From: Paragordius varius
Taxonomy: Eukaryota > Nematomorpha
Length of the DNA stretch: 64,000 nt
Direction of reading: 5' to 3'
Assembly (NCBI GenBank): GCA_964247055.1
Contig: OZ176051.1
Span: 13,330,001 to 13,394,000, forward strand
Under the pieces are notes generated by a model, which was given only the letters and a program-made list of their open reading frames with translations, was not told the origin of the DNA and searched no databases. Every line of letters begins with the position of its first letter. Position 1 is the stretch's first letter. The translations under genes were made by a program, and so were the position numbers. Positions 36,452 to 47,427 of this stretch are shown one piece after another.

Positions 36452-37870
36452 ATGTTTAATATTATAAATTTAACCGAAAACAAAGATAATTTTATCCAAA
36501 CTCCGGGTTTAATTAATACCATTAATAATAATAATAATAACTTATCAAACTATAGTTTGGCTAAGGAGTGTGCATTATAACGAAATGTTTAATCTTATAT
36601 CGGGATTCGTGTGTACATTATTTGTACAAAGTTGTATGGTTACAAGACAATACCATTTCAAATTACAAAAACATAAATGCATATTATTTCTGAAAAATTG
36701 TTACTACAATTGCTTAGCACTAACTTTTATCCAAATTTTGCTTCGAATCCTGAACACGCATCAAGTATATATATCAAGCAGTGTTCAATATTATGGACAC
36801 GTAGAATCGTATTTGTGACATATACCTCCATTTTCAAAATGAACAGGTATTGTCGCCTCTACTTTTTTGGGATCGGATTGAATATGTTAAACGGGGTCAT
36901 GCAATTAAACAGTTTAGGCAAAGTATAACATACCTTTACCTTTCAATTACGATACTGTAATATTTTTGGTCCTAAATTTACCTGGGTTATATTTTTTAAA
37001 GAGTCAATACATATTTAGTCCAAATGTTTTGGGTGGATTGGCAAATACCACCTTTTTAGATAACACGAGTGATCCCATAATTAATGAGAGACTAGAATTT
37101 CCAAACATTACCACTTTTGATAAGGATAATAATTTTTAGCGTGAATGGTTCATACTTTATTCAAAGGAAGTGTGTGTTTATTACAATTTTCAATACCAAA
37201 CTAGTATATTATTTTTATATACATTATTATCTTAATAAACTGCTTTCCACTAATAATTATATTAAATTGCATTATCATACGGCTTATTTGGGTGCGGAGA
37301 TCGCGACACAGGAGATTACTAAAAATAGATGTTCCCAACAATTGCTACGCTGAAGCTTACATGTTATCACAACAATTAAAATACCCCAAAACTGTTGGGG
37401 AAAAACTAACGGCTTTAGTGTACCAATCCATTAAATTTGCAAGTGTGGATGATGTAGCTAATTGAAATATTCGAATTGCTTCTATCACCTCCAACCATTC
37501 TACTAATATACATGACAATGGCTTAACCAAACCCAAAGACAATTATCCGCCGGGGAGCAGATTTCGTCTACTAAAATAGAAATTTTTATACCCAACATTT
37601 GGGATATGGCTGTGAAAAGCCATGTTTACAATGTACCTTAAGTTTTTGTATATTGCATTAATTTTACCAAAATTTATAGCGGATACCTTTTATCTATAAA
37701 AAAATGAAAACATAGTTAATCAAAACCCAGTTATTTTGCCTTACCGATTAGTATTATATCTTTTGGCTCTCAGCGAATTAAATATTCTCGTATTAGGTTT
37801 CATCTATGTAGATATTTCTATGGCGGAAGTGTATTCAATTACTATACTTAAACGTTACTGTTTTTTATAA
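36452..37870 (+). pseudogene. Decayed paralogue of the single-exon receptor at 15423-16937
   Basis: A start ATG gives MFNIINLTENKDNFIQ (NLT sequon) and reaches SLAKECAL, then a stop. Similar blocks then follow the intact gene in order: GFVCTLFVQSCMV, NCYYNCLALTFIQILLRIL (about 36697), WTRRIVFVTYTSIFKMN (about 36797), CRLYFFGIGLN (DRI lost) and FRQSITYLYLSI. A decayed helix 5 region and 'VYQSIKFASVDDV' (about 37420) come next, then PNIWDMAVK (about 37592), LILPKFIADTFY (about 37675) and ELNILVLGFIYVD (about 37770). Frame changes and stops are spread along its length, and the outer loop is shortened. It ends near the same point as the intact gene. It lies 20 kb downstream on the same strand, so local duplication is likely. 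Confidence 0.85.
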
Positions 37871-38198
37871 AAACATTGCTTTTTATTTAAATAACATTTT
37901 AACCATTTTCCTATCGGTACGGAACAGGATTGACAAAAATATTGTATACGCCTATTAATATTTGGATGCTGGCATATCTTATTATGTTATTTTTTAGTAC
38001 ATTTATGAATATTATATGAAAATTATACCTTGTAAATGGTGTATGTTTATTAACGCAATATCTTACTTGAAACCGATCGCTTGATCATTTGATTGGTAGG
38101 CATGCGCAAAAATGTAATATTCAGTACTATTTTTCAAAAATTTGATTTCGTGTTTTGAAATAAAATTCAACGGTATCCTTATAGTAATCCTATTTTAG

Positions 38199-38231
<33 letters not shown>

Positions 38232-38856
38232 GTATTTATATATATATATATATATATATAACTAGATCACACAAATAAATATTAATGAGTTAAAAGCACC
38301 CATTTTATAATCTTCCTTAAATAAAAAAAAATATTACGAATTCTTTGGGATGAAATTTGATGAGGAATTATTTTAGCATAATTTTCAAATTTTGATCCAA
38401 GAGAAAGTGTTGATTCGAATGTTATTTGATATGCAAGGATTCCATATCTGCGACGACTAACATCAGTCCTACAAGGTCATGGTTCTATATTTAAATGAAA
38501 TTTAATAAAAATAATACTTATATCTATTGAAACTTTATATATAAACAATACATCCTATAACTCTATTGGATGAGTATTCATTATATTTTTTGATCAAAAA
38601 TCATTATTCTGAAACTAAATTTTAAACTTGTGCAGGATGTAGTTTCGTGCCACGACTCGAATATCGAGAAAATTCATATCAGCCTCAACAGGTGTTTGAC
38701 CTCTGTATAGAAGTATTATATGGCACAAATATTTTTACGATTGTCTAATCGAAAGAGTCTATTTTGTGTAATATTAGTGAGATTAAGCTTCACCACTGGC
38801 TTGCATTCATTTTGTATGGTTTAATGCTTTTAAAAGATTTTAATTTAAAACAACGT
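37871..38856. other. Intergenic with a (TA)n run
   Basis: It contains an interrupted TA microsatellite at about 38203-38260. No gene. Confidence 0.45.
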
Positions 38857-40045
38857 CCAGGTGTAGTTATAAGCTATTACGAGTTTTACTGAGAAAAAAA
38901 GTTAGCAAAAAATACGCAGCCAATAAAATAGACGCCATTTTGTTCATCTGACATTGAACGACAAACATGCACAAGTCACCAAAAATAGCAGCTTAATTTT
39001 TCATCAATTATAATGACGAATTTCGTGCTTGAAGAACATGTGAGGCATGAGTTTTCAGACATGTATTGTCATTTTTCTTCCATCGGAAAGTTGCAAGTCA
39101 TTTGCTGGAATATATATATAGTGAGCATTCACTATCGATTAATACATGTGAAACATGGTTTCAAAATATTAAAAGTTGTTATTTAAATGCGAAATGGGCC
39201 CTCTGATAGACCACGACAGCGAAGCCGATAAAGTACAAGAGTTATTGAATAATGACCCTACTGTATTTACACACAATTGGCCGAAGCTTTACATCCATCA
39301 CAAAAAAAACCAGTAAACGTCTACAACAACCAATAAACTCAGTTATGGTTCCTGCACAATTAGAATGAATGTCAAATTAAATGGCAAAGTGAACTAATAC
39401 TGGTTCAACATTAAAGGTTCTACTCTTGCGGTGACGGGTAACGACAAGTGTCTTTATTTTGTGAATCAAAAGCGGAAAAAAGCTGGCTTTTACGTCGACA
39501 AGCTGGTTTATTAACATTAAGGACATATTGCTTTGAAAATGACATCATTCTCTGTATGTGATGGGATCACAGTGGTATATGCAATAAGAACTTTAAAAGC
39601 CCGATGAAACCGACACACAACGCTGTCGCCGGATAATAACTATGTATTAATCAAAATACAATCGGAATGAGTAAAAGATGTAAAAGATTTATCTACTTGA
39701 CAATTCCGGCTTAATTAGCAGCAGTAAAAGACAGTTATATCTTCGATGGGAAAATTTTCATATACGTTGGACTCCACTGACCAGGTGCTTTCTGAGAATT
39801 ATCTCTTGGTATCAGTAGAACACACTCTCTCAGGCAGCACTCAATATTTTTGAAGACTTTGGAAAACGGCTTGACAAATTGTTTGCCATGTCAATTATGT
39901 ATGGCGGGGCCTTCATATAATCCATGAGAGATGGGGGGAAATGTGTAATGATGGACAATATTTTGTATAAGATAAAATAGTGATTACCCTCCAAAATTAC
40001 CTGTTTTCTTGCCTTGAAGCGGTATAGACTTATAACTACACCTGG
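38857..40045 (+). mobile_element. Mariner transposon with both inverted ends, transposase broken
   Basis: The ends are CCAGGTGTAGTTATAAG (38857-38873) and its exact inverse complement at 40029-40045, 1189 bp apart, a normal mariner size. CCAGGTGTA is the start of Mos1-type ends. The plus strand carries transposase pieces: CETWFQNIKS (about 39150), then decayed counterparts of GDEKWIYF (about 39430), KRKKSW, WWD (about 39560), LKPDET (about 39600), YSPDLAPSDY (about 39775-39810) and NDGQYFV (about 39950). Multiple stops and frameshifts. Confidence 0.85.
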
Positions 40046-42282
40046 TTAAAATATGCCTAATAAATTTGGATGATGGACACAATTTTAAAATTTTGAAATA
40101 ATACCAATTAAGGTGCTGTAGTTTTTAAAGGTAATTTAACACATAAATCGTTTAATGTTCTATTTTTTGACATCGTTCATATTATGTTAAAATATATTTT
40201 ACTACTAAATGCTTTAAACCAAATTTATGTGTAAAATATTAAATTTAAAATCTAACATGAATATAAATGCAAAGGGTAAAGTGTATAATGGGTTCGTAAA
40301 TTAACGCAAATAGTAATATTTTTTGAAAAAACATTATATTATCAGTAAACAAAAATAAATGCGGACGGATACGCTTTATATAAAAATTATACTGTTGTTG
40401 TCTAATAAAATTAATTGGTCCTGTAAATATTCCGCTAAAAATTCCTAAAAAATTGAATTAATAAAAGTTTTTTACGCTAAAAAATCTTTTATATATAAAA
40501 ATGTGAAAAAATAAAATAAATCTATGTGCTCGAATCAGGGTCCATAAATAATTTTTTTGTTTGCACACCCAGTTTTTTATATTTGAATTGGTTTTAAACA
40601 TTGCTTACATATGAATAATTTTATATATGATATATTTCCCAGAGATTCTGAAAGTTATAGCTGAAAATAATTGACTCATTTTTAAGCTACAATCTGATGG
40701 CTCTCAAAGAGATTAATATTGACAATTATTTCTAAATCAAATCATATTCGAATATTTAGGTTCTCAAGTTAAAATATGGAAATCATATTCGGTAAAAAGT
40801 TAATATATGTCTTTTTAAATAGCTTACAATTAAAAAATAATGAGAAAGCGTTTTTCATTGATTTGGATAGTAAATACATAAAGGGGTTATTATATTATAT
40901 AATAATTGTTAGTAATTTTTAAAGACAACACATTGTAAAAATAAATAGAACAATTATAATTAAAAATTATATTTTTTTGACTTAATATATACGAGATACA
41001 GTTTGATTGATTTTTAGGAATAAAATGATTTATTTTGTCTTTAAATTATCATAACATTATATTATCCAGACGGTCCCAAATATAATACTGTTCTCAAAAT
41101 TTTTGTGGATTTCGTAATGATGAAAAGTTTCAAAATTTGGACTCTAATTCATCGGTAAAGTGTGATTAGTTAACGTTTAAAATACCGACATTAAGCATGC
41201 ATTAAACTATATGCGACTTTGTTTTGGTTGTATATAAAATTTGATTTAAATTAATTAATCATAAAAATAAAATTTGCGCATGTTTTTTGTGATTTTCCAT
41301 AATCATTTTCTAGCGGATTTTTGGGAAAAACTTAACCAGATAGGTTTGTGTGATCAGGTTATTCATCCGAGCAATAATCACCACAATCAGCTAAATGTTA
41401 TCAAATATACCTCATAACACATATATTAAACATTAAAAATGGCCATTATCTAGTAGTGCATAAATAAATTAATGAATACATCTTAAAATATATTTTTAAA
41501 TAAGTCATTTTGAGTTGGAATCAATGCCGAAGCTATAAATTGTGCCCACTCCCCCCCCCCCCCCCCCTGGAAAATAAAAAAAATAAAGCTCCTGGTTTGC
41601 ATTGGACCCCTGCACTGCTCCCCCTAGCTCTCTCTAATTTCACCACTGGTTGGGATGCGTAACTATAATACGTTCCGACAAATTAAAAAGTTCAACATTT
41701 ATATAAAATTTATATCCCACACTACTCAATACATGTTGTTTTTTCCTGTGAAGAATACTATAAATTCGAGAACGTTTACTAAAAGAAATATGGTTTATTT
41801 AAAAAACGATCAGCAACTTTTATTTAAAGTTGAAAATTGACTTCTTAAATTAAATTTAGCTTTAAAGTATTCCAAGAATTCCTTTAAGAGATAGATGAGT
41901 TATACCAACAAAATCGGTATTCTAGGGTATTAACCATCTCATTACGTCAGCATTTATATTTATGAAACGTGATTTTATCGTATTCTTGGCCCAAATATTG
42001 AAACCCTCCTTGAAGCTTGGCTCAAACGTGTATGATAGATTTATCACCATTTGGTAACAGTGCGCACAATAATAATATTTTTATGAAATAAATCGTCTTT
42101 TCAAAATTGGAATGAAGTTCATTTCGGAGTTTATTATAATCTTTTAGAAATCATTTTTCTGCGAGTGTGTTTGAGAGAGAATTATTTACACTTCATGACC
42201 TTCTCACTTTCCGTGATAACTTATTAGGGTACTTTTACCCATAGCCCAATTTTCTAATTGTAAATAAATAACTGTTTAGAAA
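40046..42282. other. AT-rich intergenic DNA
   Basis: No gene. A run of 17-18 C lies at about 41551-41568. 'gctccccctagctctctc' followed by 'tttcaccactgg' (ending 41649) looks like the end of another non-autonomous transposon. Confidence 0.4.
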
Positions 42283-42600
42283 GTTATTTTAGTTAAAACT
42301 TCATTATCCAATATTGTACTCATGTATTTAAAAAGGCTTATATTTTTCAGTTTTGTGACTTAATGTCTAAAATTGGGACATCTTTAAAACTGAAACGAAC
42401 AGATTAAAATCATATATGTTACTGGTGAAAATTTAATTATTTACATTTTCCCATCATAAACATTTGTTTTCCGGTTCAATTAGAGATTTAAAAAAAATAA
42501 AATAAATTGCGGCAAAGTTTGAGAAGAGGATTTTTTTACAATTTTACAATTTTAAATTATTTGTCTATTACCGCCTAAAAGGCTAAAGAAAGCATACCAA
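42283..42600. repeat. Copy of the interior of the hAT element at 10618-11315
   Basis: It shares, in order, 'attatccaatattgt..catgtatt', 'ctaaaattgggaca', 'aacgaacag', a 'gcggc' piece before 'aggatttttttacaatttt' and 'ctaaagaaagcatac' with the interior at about 10770-11075. The ends typical of the element are not found, so it is a fragment. Confidence 0.55.
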
Positions 42601-42623
42601 CTCAATACCCTAAATAATTAAGA

Positions 42624-43160
42624 CAGGGCTTCTTAAACTATGGGTAGCGACCCCTGGAACACGTAACAAAATTATGGGGTCGCGAGTGATATAACTGCAA
42701 TTCCAAAAAAGCCCTTGTCTGAATTCTGGATTGGAACTAGAACTGAATTTCCCACAAACTATGGCGAAAAATATAATTCTGCCATTCTGCACCACATATT
42801 TATATGAAATTACTTTCTTAGCTTTAACACATATTAAATTCTATATCGTTCAACGATAAAAAATGTTGAGGACCACTCAACTACTTGAATATATTCGAGA
42901 TAAGACGGTCAGAATCCACTTTTGTTTTTGATACTATAATAAAAACATTTCCATAACATTTTGTGCAAATTTCAATTTTAGATTTTATAAGTTTCAAAAC
43001 GTATTCCAAATTTATATATTTTAATGTGCATATAAATATTGTTACCTAATAAATATAATATCATCATAAAATATTTATTATTTTTCTTTTATGTTTGTTG
43101 TCGTTAAGAAACTCGCAATCATAAATGGGGTCGGGAATTACAAAAGTTTAAGAAGCCCTG
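42624..43160 (-). mobile_element. hAT element, CAGGGCTTCTTAAACT ends, deletion derivative
   Basis: The left end CAGGGCTTCTTAAACTATGG and the right end AAGTTTAAGAAGCCCTG are inverse complements. The left terminal region matches the inverse of the right end of the element at 43834-45515, and the right terminal region matches the inverse of that element's left end. The middle (about 42721-42865) has the same orientation in both. No 8-bp duplication is visible. Confidence 0.7.
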
Positions 43161-43833
43161 CTTTGCATTCAAATTTTTAATCGCTCTGGGATAGAAAAAC
43201 CCAAAAGATCATCTAGTGTTAAATTTCTTGTTATATTGCTTAAACCCCTTATCTATGGAATTATGAATAGTGCAATTAAAAATCGCATTTTTTTGGCGGT
43301 TGAGAAAAGGCTATAATATAAATTGTTCATTTCATTTTTTAAAGCTTAACCGAAAATTACCTTGGACAATAAACGATGCCACAAGAGCAGATGTATTATC
43401 TCAACAAGGTAAACTTCCATCGGCTAAATCCCGTTTCATTAGGAGGAAAAGGAGGTAGCCAAAAAAATTATGGCAATGTACTATTCATTTTTTGAGTACA
43501 TACACATATATAATATTCAAAGCAGGTATGTACAAAGCGCTTTTTAGGAAAAAGTACTCTAAAAAATGCTAAAAAAATGAAAATTAAATTTCAATTAGAA
43601 ATTTACGATTATTTAGAATATGTATCAATTTGGGCTCAAAATAATTAAAAAAGGTAAGCAGCCACGAAGATATTTGTGTTGGACACCCTTGATTCAAAGC
43701 ATTTAATATACCTAATATATTCCTCTTCTAACTGAGTGAGATGCAGAGTATAAAATTTGACGCAAAATTTGAAAAGTATGTTTTACCATGATGATGTATT
43801 AATGTTTCTATTTGATGAGCAATCACTTTATCT
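43161..43833. other. Between two hAT elements; a hAT-type end near 43692
   Basis: 'gcagccacgaagatatttgt' followed by GTTGGACACCCTTG (ending about 43691) is the right end of a CAGGGGTGTCC-type MITE whose left end is not identified. A 62-codon frame at 43270-43458 (+) has no features. Confidence 0.4.
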
Positions 43834-45339
43834 CAGGGCTTCTTAAACTTTTGTGAGTCGCGACCCCACTTATGGTCGCAAATTTCTTGGCGACCCCAAT
43901 AAATATAAAAGAAAAATAAATTAAGATATTTTGATGATATATTTATTAGGAAAAAATATACATATGCATATGAAAATATATAAATTTAGAATTCGTTTTG
44001 AACCATAAAAAATCATAAATTAAAATTTGCACAAATATTCCGATTATTATAATATAGTGTATAAATTTACTATGAATCAGAAGATATTATAGAAATTTAT
44101 AAATACATATATTTTTAAAACCGAAATAATTATTGTTATTGAGGACGAGATCGAAATATTTTTAACTATATAAAAATGAGAATTTGCTGCTTTTTTTCAA
44201 AATGACTTGTGGCTATCCAAGTGTAATTTGTCGGATATTTTTGCGAAGTAAACGATCCCAACTTGTATCTTCACTAAAAAATATGCACATATATACTTCA
44301 AGCGATAAAATTGCAAGTTTTATTAAAAAGATCAGCATTTGCAAAAGTAGAGTTGAAAAAAATTCGTTTGAAATGTTTTCCAGTGTCTACAATTTTGTAA
44401 TTGAGAAAATTGATTGTAAAACTTATATTGAAAAACTATTGTACATCACTAAAAAGCGCTAGAAATACATTTCCTGACATATTTTATATTAAATATCATT
44501 AAAAAAAATTATTTGGATTCAAAAGCCTTGGATTGGCTTAAGTTAGATTGATCATCTGCCACTTAAAACTCAAGATGAATTTGCTAAGATTTTGTGTAAA
44601 TCTACAATTGAATGAATTCTGGATCTAAACTAGGACTGAATCAATCGCCGACATGAAATGTACTTCTGCCATTAAACACCACATATTTATGTGATGTTAC
44701 TTTCTCAGCTTGAACAAACATTAAATCCCAATATCGTTCAGCGATAAAAAATGTTGAAGAGGTTTTACTAGTTTCAAACATTACACCAAGATTACAGTCT
44801 TTCAAAATATTCTTTAGATTTATTGACATACGAAACATGCTTTGATTCAAAATGTCTTCTTAATTTTGATGGTTTCATACTCTCCGAAGCCAATAATTCA
44901 TTGCATATCAAACAAAGGTTGTTCCATTACAATTTTGAAATGTAAAGCCAAATTGAAGAAAAGACTCATCATATTTTCTTTTTCGCACATTAGATGTCTC
45001 TTTTCCAATACTTTGTCCTGACTGAGAACAATTTGTTGGATTAATATCTGCGTCATTACAATTCTTATTTAACCATTTACATGGGCAAAAATTATTTTTA
45101 TCCTAAATAAATATATAAAAATAACATATTGCAGATTGTATTTGATTATTAATTACGGAATAAAAAGAAAACTAAAATCTTGTTACAGAGGGCACTGACA
45201 AATTAAAACTAGAAGAGCAAATATAATTGTTTTTTCACAAAAGACGTTCCCAAAGACAATCTTTTCTTCAATCCATAAACATGTGAATTAGCTATGTTCG
45301 GAAGAGAAATGCTGGTATAAACAGTTTTTCGGAACCCGA

Positions 45340-45375
<36 letters not shown>

Positions 45376-45515
45376 ACGATAATGGTTATTTTTTTAACAA
45401 TAATTTTACAAGTTAAAAAACATTTTTTGTTAAATTGTATTTTTATCACTCGCGACCCCATAATTTTGTTACGCGACCCCAAATAGGGTCGCGACCCATA
45501 GTTTAGGAACCCCTG
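43834..45515. mobile_element. hAT transposon (ZBED5/SCAND3-like), with coding pieces on opposite strands
   Basis: It starts CAGGGCTTCTTAAAC and ends TAGTTTAGGAACCCCTG. The flanks are a perfect 8-bp duplication, CTTTATCT. The minus strand (45110 to about 44640) encodes the transposase N-terminus: VRKRKYDESFLQFGF, then a zinc-finger part with decayed LASESMKPSKLRRHFESKH. The plus strand (about 44184-44600) encodes a C-terminal portion, DKIASFIKKISICKSRVEKN and FEMFSSVYNFV, then HLPLKTQDEFAKI. The two halves thus face each other, with the switch near 44614-44640. Both halves are broken by stops and frame changes. A (TA)n run lies at 45341-45373. The arrangement implies an internal inversion. Confidence 0.75.
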
Positions 45516-45659
45516 CTTTATCTGGATCTAATCTGCACTGTTAAAATATTATAAACATTATCGGTTTAATTACAAGAAGGAAAAATATAATGATTTTGAT
45601 AGGGTTTCTGAAAAGAACATTTGCAGCATGATTGCTTTTATTTTTCCGTTAAAAGTAAA

Positions 45660-46700
45660 AAGGTTTTGAAAAACGTCGTTTGCTATCCATAACTGCGATT
45701 ATTGATGATCCAACTCAATATCAATGGCCACTAAGAAGTATTAGGCAAAAAACAGTAGGAATCTATCTATAAACTAGATAAATGAATTTCACACAATTTG
45801 AATAAACCTCAAATCGAAAACACGGTGACTTGTGAAGTCATGCTTCAGCATTACGAAGAAAATAATTTTTGCATCGAATTGTGATGATGAAATGGCCTCA
45901 TTTTAAGATCCAATGGTGAAAAAATAATGGTTCGCCTGCGGAGCCAGTTTATTAACACCAAGTCAAAATCGCTTCGGCAAGAAAATCATATCTGTGTAAC
46001 TATAATACTATTTACAATTCAAATTCACCCTCGAACAATTATTCACCCTCTAACGATTCAAAATCATTAACAATATAAATTCTCCTAAAATAAATTATGT
46101 GTAAATATATAAAAAATTACATATATTCATTTATATTTTTGAAAAATAAAATTTCGTTTAAAATAAACACTGAAAAATTATAAACAATTAAAATTAATGA
46201 TGAGTTTTATTAGCCTAAAATACAAAATATATTTTTAGAGTGAATTCGAAATGTTCGAGATTAATTTGAATTGCTCAAGGGCGAATTTAAATTGTTCAAT
46301 GGTGATTTTAATTAAATAGTAAACGCAGAGTTATAACCCACAACAAATGATTAGTTTGAACCAGATTTTTATAGAAAAAAGTCCGTAATGGACCAGGACA
46401 TGATAAAAGGATTTTAACACATGACAAGAATCTCTCGCGCAGCAAAACCATTGAATGATCCCTTTTAATCGCTTAAATTTGAGATTTTTCGCATCCGCTG
46501 CACTCTCCCTAACTGGCTCCATTATCATTTCTTCGTATCGTTGAAGATTACCCCAGAGCAGTACTTCACTAATTGTAGAGTTAAACATGGCTTGATGAAT
46601 GATGGTTATCTGAAAAAACTATTGATTTTCTGACACACCTTTATATATTACATGTGAGATGCGTGAAATGTTTAGAAGCGGAAAGATAATATTTTGTTAA
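45660..46700 (+). mobile_element. Mariner remnant split by an FB4 element
   Basis: The first part (to about 46005) reads VTCEVMLQHYEE, then decayed counterparts of HRIVTGDEKWIHF and NRFGKK. The second part (from about 46400) resembles the 'FFAHPLYSPNLAPSDYHFF' region (46485-46545) and ends in a decayed 'LPERWxKCLEADGKY' box (about 46655-46690). Stops and frameshifts throughout. The inverted ends were not located. It is similar to the copy at 19420. Confidence 0.6.
46008..46319. mobile_element. FB4 element: short inverted element with ~21-bp subrepeats
   Basis: The left end starts CTATTTACAATTCAAATTC and the right end finishes with the inverse AATTAAATAG. Both ends carry diverged units of about 21 bases (CAATTCAAATTCACCC on the left; the inverse of AACAATTTAAATTCGCCC on the right). 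TA flanks both sides. It lies inside a mariner remnant. Length 312 bp, no coding capacity. Confidence 0.6.
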
Positions 46701-47218
46701 ATAATTGCGTTCATAATTTATGTTTTTACCATAAACCCGGTAAAGACATATGACTAAACGCGATAAAATAGCTAATATATTATATGATGCAATATTTTAA
46801 TTTTTAATAAAAAGGGCTTAGACCATTACCAACACTAAGTATATAAATATATTCGACAAGCGATATATTTTCTTATAGAGGTGTTATTCATATTTTATAC
46901 ATTTAAATATTTTATATACAAAGTAGCCTATTTTATTTAATTATAGAACCTTTATATATAGCTTCTACATAAAAATTCCTTAGAAAATATTAGGTCTCTT
47001 ATGGAAAACTTACATGAGCACCAAAATATTTTTTACACCTAACTATTTCGTTACAAACTTATATTTTTAGGATGGTATTAACAAATCAAATTTTTGAAAA
47101 AAAGATGTCTTTACAAACTTGTCATTTATGAAGATTAATTGGAGGTTTTTAATTAATTCAATATACAATTAATTTGTTAACATATACAATATACATTTTA
47201 ATGGAGGCTTATTCGCAA
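46701..47218. other. AT-rich intergenic DNA
   Basis: Nothing recognised. Confidence 0.35.
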
Positions 47219-47274
47219 AATAGTTGGTCGAATGGCAACAAAGTATACACTATTTAGCCTATCGACCAACTATT
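47219..47274. repeat. 13-bp perfect inverted repeat (hairpin)
   Basis: AATAGTTGGTCGA (47219-47231) pairs with TCGACCAACTATT (47262-47274) over a 30-base loop. It sits about 50 bases below the FERM exon. It could be a tiny inverted-repeat element or a structured RNA segment of an intron. Confidence 0.55.
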
Positions 47275-47327
47275 ATAATTTGATGAGCCAACATTCATAC
47301 AGTAGAAGTTTTGAATAAAAATTGTAC

Positions 47328-47427
47328 TTTATTTCCTTTCCATCTTCGTATTCCAAACCAAAATAATCGCATTCCAGCAAATTTATTTGACAGACTTCAT
47401 CAAATAAAGTTTTCCCACTGCTTTCAC
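47328..47427 (-). CDS. Isolated exon of a FERM-domain protein (F1 lobe)
   Basis: On the minus strand a good acceptor (TTTCTTTGTTAG) opens 100 bases read in one frame: GESSGKTLFDEVCQINLLEC then DYFGLEYEDGKEIK, followed by a GT donor. This matches the FERM F1 pattern 'GqeLfdqVcehLnLlEkDYFGLqyxD'. After the donor the family would continue with WLDxxKxI, which is not found next to it. The exon starts with two bases of a codon and ends with two. No upstream or downstream partner exon could be secured; introns full of repeats may separate them. The intact frame favours a living gene, for example of the band 4.1 or FRMD group, but a lone pseudo-exon is possible. Confidence 0.6.

Noticed and set aside
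46331-46588. Minus-strand frame of 85 codons
   Set aside because: It lies antisense to the 3' part of a mariner remnant and matches no family.
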